Source of the DNA: Petrolisthes cinctipes
Lineage: Eukaryota > Arthropoda > Malacostraca > Decapoda > Porcellanidae
Direction: 5' to 3'
DNA length: 64,000 bases
Assembly (NCBI GenBank): GCA_033782935.1
Contig: JAWQEG010000486.1
Location: 1,240,001-1,304,000 of the forward strand
In this document: positions 40,561 through 54,100 of the stretch, in pieces
Layout of the letters: each line of letters opens with the position of its first letter
Position numbering within the stretch: the first letter of the stretch is position 1
The notes under the pieces: model-generated
Databases searched by the model: none
Told to the model about the DNA's origin: nothing
What the model saw: only the letters and a program-made list of their open reading frames with translations
Made by a program: the position numbers and the translations under genes

Positions 40561-43500
40561 TTTCAGCATGTTTTGGGCCTGAATTTTGAAAATACTCTAA
40601 CACGGAGTAGGCATGTACAGATCGCTTCTGGGACCCCAAAATATCGAATTTTCGGGTGTTTAGGGCCAGAATTTGAGATATAAACGGGTACAGAAGATGC
40701 AAGCACATATCGACTTTTGGGCACCTAAAAGATCGATTTTCAGTATGTTTTTGGCCTGTATTTTGAAAATACTCTAACACTGAGTAGGCATGTACAGATC
40801 GCTTCTGGGACCCCTAAATATCGAATTTTCGGGTGTTTTGGGACTGAATTTGAGATATCGACTTTTTGGCACCTAAAAGATCGATTTTCAGCATGTTTTT
40901 AGCCTATATTTTGAAAATATTCTAGCACTGAGTAGGCATGTACAGATTGCTTCTGGGACCCCTTAATATTGAATTTTCGGGTGTTTTGAGCCTGAATTTG
41001 AGATATAAACGGGTACAGATGATACATGCACATATTGACTTTGGGCACCAAAAATATCAAATTTTCAGCATGTTTTGTGCCTGAAATTTGAAAATACTCT
41101 AACACGGAGTAGGCATGTACAGATACCTTCTGGGACCTCTAAATATCGAATTTTCGGGTGTTTTGTGACTGAATTTGAGATATCGATTTTTTGGCACCTA
41201 AAATGTCGATTTTTAGCATGTTTTTAGCCTATATTTTGAAAATATTCTAGCACGGTGTAGGCATGTACAGATTGCTTCTGGGACCCCAAAATATTGAATT
41301 TTCGGGTGTTTTGAGCCTGAATTTGAGATATAAACGGGTACAGAAGATACATGCACATATTGACTTTGGGCATCTAAAATATCGAGTTTCAGCATGTTTT
41401 GGGCCTGTATTTTGAAAATACTCTAACACTGAGTAGGCATGTAGAGATTGCTTCTGGGACCCCAAAATATTGAATTTTCGGGTGTTTTGAGCCTGAATTT
41501 GAGATAAACGGGTACTGAAGATGCATGCACATATCGACTTTTGTGCACCTAAAAGATCGATTTTCAGTATGTTTTGAGCATGTATTTTGAAAATACTCTA
41601 ACACGGAGTAGGCATGTACAGATCGCTTCTGGGACCCCTAAATATCGAATTTTCGGGTGTTTTGGGACTGAATATGAGATATCGACTTTTTGGCACCTAA
41701 AAGATCGATTTTTAGCATGTTTTTAGCCTATATTTTGAAAATATTCTAGCACTGAGTAGGCATGTACAGATTGCTTCTGGGACCCCAAAATATTGAATTT
41801 TCGGGTGTTTTGAGCCTGAATTTGAGATATAAACGGGTACAGAAGATACATGCACATATTGACTTTGGGCACCAAAAATATCGATTTGCAGCATGTTTTG
41901 ATCCTGAATTTTGAAAATACTCTAACACGGAGTAGGTATGTACAGATCGCTTCTGGGACCCCTAAATATCGAATTTTCGGGTGTTTAGGGCCAGAATTTG
42001 AGATATAAACGGGTACAGAAGATGCATGCACATATCGACTTTTGTGCACCTAAAAGATCGATTTTCAGTATGTTTTTGGCCTGTATTTTGAAAATACTCT
42101 AACACGGAGTAGGCATGTACAGATACCTTCTGGGACCTCTAAATATCGAATTTTCGGGTGTTTTGGGACTGAATTTGAGATATGGATTTTTTGGCACCTA
42201 AAATGTCGATTTTTAGCATGTTTTTAGCCTATATTTTGAAAATATTCTAGCACTGTGTAGGCATGTACAGATTTCTTCTGGGACCCCAAAATATTGAATT
42301 TTCGGGTGTTTTGAGCCTGAATTTGAGATATAAACGGGTACAGAAGATACATGCACATATTGACTTTGGGCATCTAAAATATCGATTTTGAGCATGTTTT
42401 GGGCCTGTATTTTGAAAATACTCTAACACTGAGTAGGCATGTAGTGATTGCTTCTGGGACCCCAAAATATTGAATTTTCGGGTGTTTTGAGCCTGAATTT
42501 GAGATATAAACGGGTACTGAAGATGCATGCACATATCGACTTTTGTGCACCTAAAAGATCGATTTTCACTATGTTTTGAGCATGTATTTTGAAAATACTC
42601 TAACACGGAGTAGGCATGTACAGATCGCTTCTGGGACCCCTAAATATCGAATTTTCGGGTGTTTTGGGACTGAATATGAGATATTGACTTTTTGGCACCT
42701 AAAAGATCGATTTTTAGCATGTTTTTAGCCTATATTTTGAAAATATTCTAGCACTGAGTAGGCATGTACAGATTGCTTCTGGGACCCCAAAATATTGAAT
42801 TTTCGGGTGTTTTGAGCCTGAATTTGAGATATAAACGGGTACAGAAGATACATGCACATATTGACTTTGGGCACCAAAAATATCGATTTTCAGCATGTTT
42901 TGGGCCTGAATTTTGAAAATACTCTAACACGGAGTAGGTATGTACAGATCGCTTCTGGGACTCCTAAATATCGAATTTTCGGGTGTTTACGGCCAGAATT
43001 TGAGATATAAACGGGTACAGAAGATGCATGCACATATCGACTTTTGTGCACCTAAAAGATCGATTTTCAGTATGTTTTTGGCCTGTATTTTGAAAATACT
43101 CTAACACAGAGTAGGCATGTACAGATACCTTCTGGGACCTCTAAATATCGAATTTTCGGGTGTTTTGGGACTGAATTTGAGATATCGATTTTTTGGCACC
43201 TAAAATGTCGATTTTTAGCATGTTTTTAGCCTATATTTTGAAAATATTCTAGCACTGTGTAGGCATGTACAGATTGCTTCTGGGACCCCAAAATATTGAA
43301 TTTTCGGGTGTTTTGAGCCTGAATTTGAGATATAAACGGGTACAGAAGATACATGCACATATTGACTTTGGGCATCTAAAATATCGATTTTGAGCATGTT
43401 TTGGGCCTGTATTTTGAAAATACTCTAACACTGAGTAGGCATGTACAGATTGCTTCTGGGACCCCAAAATATTGAATTTTCGGGTGTTTTGAGCCTGAAT

Positions 43501-44982
43501 TTGAGATATAAACGGGTACTGAAGATGCATGTACATATCGACTTTTGTGCACCTAAAAGATCGATTTTCAGTATGTTTTGAGCATGTATTTTGAAAATAC
43601 TCTAACACGGAGTAGGCATGTACAGATCGCTTCTGGGACCCCTAAATATCGAATTTTCGGGTGTTTTGGGACTGAATTTGAGATATCGACTTTTTGGCAC
43701 CTAAAAGATCGATTTTTAGCATGTTTTTAGCCTATATTTTGAAAATATTCTAGCACTGAGTAGGCATGTACAGATTGCTTCTGGGACCCCAAAATATTGA
43801 ATTTTCGGGTGTTTTGAGCCTGAATTTGAGATATAAACTGGTACAGAAGATACATGCACATATTGACTTTGGGCATCTAAAATATCGATTTTCAGCATGT
43901 TTTGGGCCTGTATTTTGAAAATACTCTAACACTGAGTAGGCATGTACAGATTGCTTCTGGGACCCCAAAATATTGAATTTTCGGGTGTTTTGAGCCTGAA
44001 TTTGAGATATAAACGGGTACTGAAGATGCATGCACATATCGACTTTTGTGCACCTAAAAGATCGATTTTCAGTATGTTTTGAGCATGTATTTTGAAAATA
44101 CTCTAACACGGAGTAGGCATGTACAGATCGCTTCTGGGACCCCTAAATATCGAATTTTCGGGTGTTTTGGGACTGAATTTGAGATATCGACTTTTTGGCA
44201 CCTAAAAGATCGATTTTCAGCATGTTTTTAGCCTATATTTTGAAAATATTCTAGCACTGAGTAGGCATGTACAGATTGCTTCTGGGACCCCTTAATATTG
44301 AATTTTCGGGTGTTTTGAGCCTGAATTTGAGATATAAACGGGTACAGAAGATACATGCACATATTGACTTTGGGCACCAAAAATATCAAATTTTCAGCAT
44401 GCTTTGAGCCTGAATTTTGAAAATACTCTAACACGGAGTAGGCATGTACAGATACCTTCTGGGACCTCTAAATATCGAATTTTCGGGTGTTTTGGGACTG
44501 AATTTGAGATATCGATTTTTTGGCACCTAAAATGTCGATTTTTAGCATGTTTTAGCCTATATTTTGAAAATATTCTAGCACTGTGTAGGCATGTACAGAT
44601 TGCTTCTGGGACCCTAAAATATTGAATTTTCGGGTGTTTTGAGCCTGAATTTGAGATATAAACGGTTACAGAAGATACATGCACATATTGACTTTGGGCA
44701 CCAAAAATATCGATTTTCAGCATGTTTTGGGCCTGAATTTTGAAAATACTCTAACACGGAGTAGGCATGTACAAATCGCTTCTGGGACCCCAAAATATCG
44801 AATTTTCGGGTGTTTTGAGCCTGAATTTGAGATATAAACGGGTACAGAAGATGCATGCACATATCGACTTTTGGGCACCTAAAAGATCGATTTTCAGTAT
44901 GTTTTTGGGCTGTATTTTGAAAATACTCTAACACGGAGTAGGCATCTACAGATACCTTCTGGGACCCCTAAATATCGAATTT
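40561..44982 (+). repeat. Regular 501-bp trimer tract
   Basis: This is the cleanest stretch of A-A-B trimers. Equivalent B monomers lie at 41,712, 42,213, 42,714, 43,215 and 43,716, exactly 501 bp apart. One unit is 499 bp because TA is missing from the spacer near 41,504 (GAGATAAACGGG). An A-B dimer replaces a trimer between about 40.4 and 41.2 kb. The part from about 40.9 to 41.9 kb reappears near 47.06-48.06 kb, displaced by 6,160-6,163 bp, at the left of the 4.8-kb block. Confidence 0.83.
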
Positions 44983-46344
44983 TCGGGTATTTTGTGACTG
45001 AATTTGAGATATCGATTTTTTGGCACCTAAAATGTCGATTTTTAGCATGTTTTTAGCCTATATTTTGAAAATATTCTAGCACTGTGTAGGCATGTCCAGA
45101 TTGCTTCTGGGACCCCAAAATATTGAATTTTCGGGTGTTTTGAGCCTGAATTTGAGATATAAACGGGTACAGAAGATACATGCACATATTGACTTTGGGC
45201 ATCTAAAATATCGATTTTCAGAATGTTTTGGGCCTGTATTTTGAAAATACTCTAACACTGAGTAGGCATATACAGAATGCTTCTGAAACCCCAAAATATT
45301 GAATTTTCGGGTGTTTTGAGCCTGAATTTGAGATATAAACGGTTACTGAAGATGCATGCACATATCGACTTTTGTGCACCTATAAGATCGATTTTCAGTA
45401 TGTTTTGAGCATGTATTTTGAAAATACTCTAACACGGAGTAGGCATGTACAGATCGCTTCTGGGACCCCTAAATATCGAATTTTTGGGTGTTTTGGGACT
45501 GAATTTGAGATATCGACTTTTTGGCATCTAAAAGATCGATTTTTAGCATGTTTTTAGCCTATATTTTGATAATATTCTAGCACTGAGTAGGCATGTACAG
45601 ATTGCTTCTGGGACCCCAAAATATTGAATTTTCGGGTGTTTTGAGCCTGAATTTGAGATATAAACGGGTACAGAAGATACATGCACATATTGACTTTGGG
45701 CACCAAAAATATCGATTTTCAGCATGTTTTGGGCCTGAATTTTGAAAATACTCTAACACGGAGTAGGCATGTACAGATCGCTTCTGGGACCCCAAAATAT
45801 CGAATTTTCGGGTGTTTAGGGCCAGAATTTGAGATATAAACGGGTACAGAAGATGCATGCAAATATCGACTTTTGGGCACCTAAAAGATCGATTTTCAGT
45901 ATGTTTTTGGCCTGCATTTTGAAAATACTCTAACACGGAGTAGGCATGTACAGATACCTTCTGGGACCTCTAAATATCGAATTTTCGGGTGTTTTGTGAC
46001 TGAATTTGAGATATCGATTTTTTGGCACCTAAAATGTCGATTTTTAGCATGTTTTTTAGCCTATATTTTGAAAATATTCTAGCACTGTGTAGGCATGTAC
46101 AGATTGCTTCTGGGACCCCAAAATATTGAATTTTCGGGTGTTTTGAGCCTGAATTTGAGATATAAACGGGTACTGAAGATGCATGCACATATCGACTTTT
46201 GTGCACCTAAAAGATCGATTTTCAGTATGTTTTTAGCATGTATTTTGAAAATACTCTAACACTGAGTAGGCATGTACAGATCGCTTCTGGGACCCCTAAA
46301 TATCGAATTTTCGGGTGTTTTGGGACTGAATTTGAGATATCGAC
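44983..46344 (+). repeat. Displaced copy of 39,000-40,360
   Basis: This continues in satellite and matches the tract 5,983 bp to the left with single-base differences, for example GGTTACTGAAG near 45.35 kb against GGGTACTGAAG. It leads without a break into the 4.8-kb block series. Confidence 0.78.
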
Positions 46345-49300
46345 TTTTTGGCACCTAAAAGATCGATTTTTAGCATGTTTTTAGCCTATATTTTGAAAAT
46401 ATTCTAGCACTGAGTAGGCATGTACAGATTGCTTCTGGGACCCCAAAATATTGATTTTTCGGGTGTTTTGAGCCTGAATATGAGATATAAACGGGTACAG
46501 AAGATACATGCACATATTGACTTTGGGCACCAAAAATATCGATTTTCAGCATGTTTTGGGCCAGAATTTTGAAAATACTCTAACACGGAGTAGGCATGTA
46601 CAGATCGCTTCTGGGACCGCAAAATATCGAATTTTCGGGTGTTTAGGGCCAAAATTTGAGATATAAACGGGTACAGAAGATGCATGCACATATCGACTTT
46701 TGGGCACAAAAAATATCGATTTTCAGCATGTTTTGGGCCTGAATTTTGAAAATACTCTAACACGGAGTAGGCATGTACAGATCGCTTCTGGGACCCCAAA
46801 ATATCGAATTTTCGGGTGTTTAGGGCCGGAATTTGAGATATAAACGGGTACAGAAGATGCATGCACATATCGACTTTTGGGCACCTAAAAGATCGATTTT
46901 CAGTATGTTTTTGGCCTGTATTTTGAAAATACTCTAACACGGAGTAGGCATGTACAGATCGCTTCTGGGACCCCTAAATATCGAATTTTCGGGTGTTTTG
47001 GGACTGAATTTGAGATATCGACTTTTTGGCACCTAAAAGATCGATTTTCAGCATGTTTTTATCCTATATTTTGAAAATATTCTAGCACTGAGTAGGCATG
47101 TACAGATTGCTTCTGGGACCCCTTAATATTGAATTTTCGGGTGTTTTGAGCCTGAATTTGAGATATAAACGGGTACAGAAGATACATGCACATATTGACT
47201 TTGGGCACCAAAAATATCAAATTTTCAGCATGTTTTGTGCCTGAATTTTGAAAATACTCTAACACGGAGTAGGCATGTACAGATACCTTCTGGGACCTCT
47301 AAATATCGAATTTTCGGGTGTTTTGGGACTGAATTTGAGATATCGATTTTTTGGCACCTAAAATGTCGATTTTTAGCATGTTTTTAGCCTATATTTTGAA
47401 AATATTCTAGCACGGTGTAGGCATGTACAGATTGCTTCTGGGACCCCAAAATATTGAATTTTCGGGTGTTTTGAGCCTGAATTTGAGATATAATCGGGTA
47501 CAGAAGATACATGCACATATTGACTTTGGGCATCTAAAATATCGATTTTCAGCATGTTTTGGGCCTGTATTTTGAAAATACTCTAACACTGAGTAGGCAT
47601 GTACAGATTGCTTCTGGGATCCCAAAATATTGAATTTTTTGGGTGTTTTGAGCCTGAATTTGAGATATAAACGGATACTGAAGATGCATGAACATATCGA
47701 CTTTTGTGCAACTAAAAGATCGATTTTCAGTATGTTTTGAGCATGTATTTTGAAAATACTCTAACACGGAGTAGGCATGTACAGATCGCTTCTGGGACCC
47801 CTAAATATCGAATTTTCGGGTGTTTTGGGACTGAATTTGAGATATCGACTTTTTGGCAACTAAAAGATCGATTTTTAGCATGTTTTTAGCCTATATTTTG
47901 AAAATATTCTAGCACTGAGTAGGCATGTACAGATTGCTTCTGGGACCCCAAAATATTGAATTTTCGGGTGTTTTGAGCCTGAATTTGAGATATAAACGGG
48001 TACAGAAGATACATGCACATATTGACTTTGGGCACCAAAAATATCGATTTTCAGCATGTTTTGGGCCTGTATTTTGAAAATACTCTAACACTGAGTAGGC
48101 ATGTAGAGATTGCTTCTGGGACCCCAAAATATTGAATTTTCGGGTGTTTTGAGCCTGAATTTGAGATATAAACGGGTACTGAAGATGCATGCACATATCG
48201 ACTTTTGTGCACCTAAAAGATCGATTTTCAGTATGTTTTGAGCATGTATTTTGAAAATACTCTAACACGGAGTAGGCATGTACAGATCGCTTCTGGGACC
48301 CTTAAATATCGAATTTTCGGGTGTTTTGGGACTGAATATGAGATATCGACTTTTTGGCACCTAAAAGATCGATTTTTAGCATGTTTTTAGCCTATATTTT
48401 GAAAATATTCTAGCACTGAGTAGGCATGTACAGATTGCTTCTGGGACCCCAAAATATTGAATTTTCGGGTGTTTTGAGCCTGAATTTGAGATATAAACGG
48501 GTACAGAAGATACATGCACATATTGACTTTGGGCACCAAAAATATCGATTTTAAGCATGTTTTGGGCCTGAATTTTGAAAATACTCTAACACGGAGTAGG
48601 AATGTACAGATCGCTTCGGGGACCCTAAATATCGAATTTTCGGGTGTTTAGGGCCAGAATTTGAGATATAAACGGGTACAGAAGATGCATGCACATATCG
48701 ACTTTTGTGCACCTAAAAGATCGATTTTCAGTATGTTTTTGGCCTGTATTTTGAAAATACTCTAACACGGAGTAGGCATGTACAGATACCTTCTGGGACC
48801 TCTAAATATCGAATTTTCGGGTGTTTTGGGACTGAATTTGAGATATGGATTTTTTGGCACCTAAAATGTCGATTTTTAGCATGTTTTTAGCCTATATTTT
48901 GAAAATATTCTAGCACTGTGTAGGCATGTACAGATTGCTTCTGGGACCCCAAAATATTGTATTTTCGGGTGTTTTGAGCCTGAATTTGAGATATAAACGG
49001 GTACAGAAGATACATGCACATATTGACTTTGGGCATCTAAAATATCGATTTTGAGCATGTTTTGGGCCTGTATTTTGAAAATACTCTAACACTGAGTAGG
49101 CATGTAGAGATTGCTTCTGGGACCCCAAAATATTGAATTTTCGGGTGTTTTGAGCCTGAATTTGAGATATAAACGGGTACTGAAGATGCATGCACATATC
49201 GACTTTTGTGCACCTAAAGGATCGATTTTCAGTATGTTTTGAGCATGTATTTTGAAAATACTCTAACACGGAGTAGGCATGTACAGATCGCTTCTGGGAC

Positions 49301-49424
49301 CCCTAAATATCGAATTTTCGGGTGTTTTGGGACTGAATATGAGATATCGACTTTTTGGCACCTAAAAGATCGATTTTTAGCATGTTTTTAGCCTATATTT
49401 TGAAAATATTCTAGCACTGAGTAG

Positions 49425-49600
49425 GCATGTACAGATTGCTTCTGGGACCCCAAAATATTGAATTTTCGGGTGTTTTGAGCCTGAATTTGAGATATAAACG
49501 GGTACAGAAGATACATGCACATATTGACTTTGGGCACCAAAAATATCGATTTTCAGCATGTTTTTAGCCTATATTTTGAAAATATTCTAGCACTGAGTAG
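49425..49600 (+). repeat. Chimeric A/B monomer
   Basis: The left and middle of this 176-bp monomer are the domain II A subtype (GATACATGCACATATTGAC, then CACCAAAAATATCG). After TTTTCAGCATGTTTTT it switches to a type B ending (AGCCTATATTTTGAAAATAT, then CACTGAGTAG). The switch lies in the shared ATTTTCAGCATGTTTT stretch. Copies are at 54,238-54,413 and 58,873-59,048. It looks like the product of an out-of-register crossover. Confidence 0.83.
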
Positions 49601-49766
49601 GCATGTACAGATTGCTTCTGGGACCCCAAAATATTGAATTTTCGGGTGTTTTGAGCCTGAATTTGAGATATAAACGGGTACAGAAGATACATGCACATAT
49701 TGACTTTGGGCACCAAAAATATCGATTTTCAGGCCTGAATTTTGAAAATACTCTAACACGGAATAG
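49601..49766 (+). repeat. A monomer with 11-bp deletion
   Basis: This monomer is 166 bp. GATTTTCAGCATGTTTTGGG followed by CCTG is shortened to GATTTTCAGGCCTGAATTTT near 49,731. It follows directly after the chimeric monomer and ends in the rare anchor GAATAGGTATGTACAG. Copies lie near 54,544 and 59,179. Confidence 0.85.
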
Positions 49767-51157
49767 GTATGTACAGATCGCTTCTGGGACTCCTAAATAT
49801 CGAATTTTCGGGTGTTTAGGGTCAGAATTTGAGATATAAACGGGTACAGAAGATGCATGCACATATCGACTTTTGTGCACCTAAAAGATCAATTTTCAGT
49901 ATGTTTTTGGCCTGTATTTTGAAAATACTCTAACACGGAGTAGGCATGTACAGATACCTTCTGGGACCTCTAAATATCGAATTTTCGGGTGTTTTGGGAC
50001 TGAATTTGAGATATCGATTTTTTGGCACCTAAAATGTCGATTTTTAGCATGTTTTTAGCCTATATTTTGAAAATATTGTAGCACTGTGTAGGCATGTACA
50101 GATTGCTTCTGGGACCCCAAAATATTGAATTTTCGGGTGTTTTGAGCCTGAATTTGAGATATAAACGGGTACAGAAGATACATGCACATATTGACTTTGG
50201 GCATCTAAAATATCGATTTTCAGCATGTTTTGGGCCTGTATTTTGAAAATACTCTAACACTGAGTAGGCATGTACAGATTGCTTCTGGGACCCCAAAATA
50301 TTGAATTTTCGGGTGTTTTGAGCCTGAATTTGAGATATAAACGGGTACTGAAGATGCATGCACATATCGACTTTTGTGCACCTAAAAGATCGATTTTCAG
50401 TATGTTTTGAGCATGTATTTTGAAAATACTCTAACACGGAGTAGGCATGTACAGATCGCTTCTGGGACCCCTAAATATCGAATTTTCGGGTGTTTTGGGA
50501 CTGAATTTGAGATATCGACTTTTTGGCACCTAAAAGATCGATTTTTAGCATGTTTTTAGCCTATATTTTGAAAATATTCTAGCACTGAGTAGGCATGTAC
50601 AGATTGCTTCTGGGACCCCAAAATATTGAATTTTAGGGTGTTTTGAGCCTGAATTTGAGATATAAACGGGTACAGAAGATACATGCACATATTGACTTTG
50701 GGCACCAAAAATATCGATTTTCAGCATGTTTTGGTCCTGAATTTTGAAAATACTCTAACTCGGAGTAGGCATGTACAGATCGCTTCTGGGACCCCTAAAT
50801 ATCGAATTTTCGGGTGTTTTGGGACTGAATTTGAGATATCGACTTTTTGGCACCTAAAATATCGATTTTTAGCATGTTTTTTGCCTATATTTTGAAAATA
50901 TTCTAGCACTGTACATATTGCTTCTGGGACCCCAAAATATTGAATTTTCGGGTGTTTTGAGCCTGAATTTGAGATATAAACGGGTACAGAAGATACATGC
51001 ACATATTGACTTTGGGCACCAAAAATATCGATTTTCAACATGTTTTGGGCCTGAATTTTAAAAATACTCTAACACGGAGTAGGCATGTACAGATACCTTC
51101 TGGGACCTCTAAATATCGAATTTTCGGGTGTTTTGGGACTGAATTTGAGATATCGAT

Positions 51158-54100
51158 TTTTTGGCACCTAAAAGATCGATTTTTAGCATGTTTTTAGCCT
51201 ATATTTTGAAAATATTCTAGCACTGAGTAGGCATGTACAGATTGCTTCTGGGACCCCAAAATATTGATTTTTCGGGTGTTTTGAGCCTGAATTTGAGATA
51301 TAAACGGGTACAGAAGATACATGCACATATTGACTTTGGGCACCAAAAATATCGATTTTCAGCATGTTTTGGGCCAGAATTTTGAAAATACTCTAACACG
51401 GAGTAGGCATGTACAGATCGCTTCTGGGACCGCAAAATATCGAATTTTCGGGTGTTTAGGGCCAAAATTTGAGATATAAACGGGTACAGAAGATGCATGC
51501 ACATATCGACTTTTTGGCACAAAAAATATCGATTTTCAGCATGTTTTGGGCCTGAATTTTGAAAATACTCTAACACGGAGTAGGCATGTACAGATCGCTT
51601 CTGGGACCCCAAAATATCGAATTTTCGGGTGTTTAGGGCCGGAATTTGAGATATAAACGGGTACAGAAGATGCATGCACATATCGACTTTTGGGCACCTA
51701 AAAGATCGATTTTCAGTATGTTTTTGGCCTGTATTTTGAAAATACTCTAACACGGAGTAGGCATGTACAGATCGCTTCTGGGACCCCTAAATATCGAATT
51801 TTCGGGTGTTTTGGGACTGAATTTGAGATATCGACTTTTTGGCACCTAAAAGATCGATTTTCAGCATGTTTTTATCCTATATTTTGAAAATATTCTAGCA
51901 CTGAGTAGGCATGTACAGATTGCTTCTGGGACCCCTTAATATTGAATTTTCGGGTGTTTTGAGCCTGAATTTGAGATATAAACGGGTACAGAAGATACAT
52001 GCACATATTGACTTTGGGCACCAAAAATATCAAATTTTCAGCATGTTTTGTGCCTGAATTTTGAAAATACTCTAACACGGAGTAGGCATGTACAAATACC
52101 TTCTGGGACCTCTAAATATCGAATTTTCGGGTGTTTTGGGACTGAATTTGAGATATCGATTTTTTGGCACCTAAAATGTCGATTTTTAGCATGTTTTTAG
52201 CCTATATTTTGAAAATATTCTAGCACGGTGTAGGCATGTACAGATTGCTTCTGGGACCCCAAAATATTGAATTTTCGGGTGTTTTGAGCCTGAATTTGAG
52301 ATATAATCGGGTACAGAAGATACATGCACATATTGACTTTGGGCATCTAAAATATCGATTTTCAGCATGTTTTGGGCCTGTATTTTGAAAATACTCTAAC
52401 ACTGAGTAGGCATGTACAGATTGCTTCTGGGATCCCAAAATATTGAATTTTTTGGGTGTTTTGAGCCTGAATTTGAGATATAAACGGATACTGAAGATGC
52501 ATGAACATATCGACTTTTGTGCACCTAAAAGATCGATTTTCAGTATGTTTTGAGCATGTATTTTGAAAATACTCTAACACGGAGTAGGCATGTACAGATC
52601 GCTTCTGGGACCCCTAAATATAGAATTTTCGGGTGTTTTGGGACTGAATTTGAGATATCGACTTTTTGGCAACTAAAAGATCGATTTTTAGCATGTTTTT
52701 AGCCTATATTTTGAAAATATTCTAGCACTGAGTAGGCATGTACAGATTGCTTCTGGGACCCCAAAATATTGAATTTTCGGGTGTTTTGAGCCTGAATTTG
52801 AGATATAAACGGGTACAGAAGATACATGCACATATTGACTTTGGGCACCAAAAATATCGATTTTCAGCATGTTTTGGGCCTGTATTTTGAAAATACTCTA
52901 ACACTGAGTAGGCATGTAGAGATTGCTTCTGGGACCCCAAAATATTGAATTTTCGGGTGTTTTGAGCCTGAATTTGAGATATAAACGGGTACTGAAGATG
53001 CATGCACATATCGACTTTTGTGCACCTAAAAGATCGATTTTCAGTATGTTTTGAGCATGTATTTTGAAAATACTCTAACACGGAGTAGGCATGTACAGAT
53101 CGCTTCTGGGACCCCTAAATATCGAATTTTCGGGTGTTTTGGGACTGAATATGAGATATCGACTTTTTGGCACCTAAAAGATCGATTTTTAGCATGTTTT
53201 TAGCCTATATTTTGAAAATATTCTAGCACTGAGTAGGCATGTACAGATTGCTTCTGGGACCCCAAAATATTGAATTTTCGGGTGTTTTGAGCCTGAATTT
53301 GAGATATAAACGGGTACAGAAGATACATGCACATATTGACTTTGGGCACCAAAAATATCGATTTTAAGCATGTTTTGGGCCTGAATTTTGAAAATACTCT
53401 AACACGGAGTAGGAATGTACAGATCGCTTCGGGGACCCTAAATATCGAATTTTCGGGTGTTTAGGGCCAGAATTTGAGATATAAACGGGTACAGAAGATG
53501 CATGCACATATCGACTTTTGTGCACCTAAAAGATCGATTTTCAGTATGTTTTTGGCCTGTATTTTGAAAATACTCTAACACGGAGTAGGCATGTACAGAT
53601 ACCTTCTGGGACCTCTAAATATCGAATTTTCGGGTGTTTTGGGACTGAATTTGAGATATGGATTTTTTGGCACCTAAAATGTCGATTTTTAGCATGTTTT
53701 TAGCCTTTATTTTGAAAATATTCTAGCACTGTGTAGGCATGTACAGATTGCTTCTGGGACCCCAAAATATTGAATTTTCGGGTGTTTTGAGCCTGAATTT
53801 GAGATATAAACGGGTACAGAAGATACATGCACATATTGACTTTGGGCATCTAAAATATCGATTTTGAGCATGTTTTGGGCCTGTATTTTGAAAATACTCT
53901 AACACTGAGTAGGCATGTAGAGATTGCTTCTGGGACCCCAAAATATTGAATTTTCGGGTGTTTTGAGCCTGAATTTGAGATATAAACGGGTACTGAAGAT
54001 GCATGCACATATCGACTTTTGTGCACCTAAAGGATCGATTTTCAGTATGTTTTGAGCATGTATTTTGAAAATACTCTAACACGGAGTAGGCATGTACAGA

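Larger units (their letters stand above)
46345..51157 (+). repeat. 4.8-kb block, copy 1 (4,813 bp)
   Basis: This block repeats next door at 4,813 bp (46,404/51,217, 47,875/52,688, 49,603/54,416, 50,997/55,810). Rare shared marks include GACCGCAAAATATCG, GAATTTTTTGGGTG, TATAATCGGG, CTTCGGGGACCCTAAAT, GATATGGATTTTTTGG, an A/B chimeric monomer (49,425-49,600), an 11-bp deletion near 49,731 and a 10-bp junction deletion near 50,908. It begins with an A-A-A-B tetramer (46,418-47,095). It is the most different of the three copies. Confidence 0.88.

Noticed and set aside
46404..46940. Minus-strand open frame of 178 codons, and many frames of 60-161 codons across the window
   Set aside because: They are translations of the satellite. 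Peptides repeat with the monomer, overlap in several frames and recur at 501 or 4,813 bp. A monomers of 177 bp and trimers of 501 bp are divisible by three, so frames stay open by arithmetic. There is no codon signal, domain or conserved start context.
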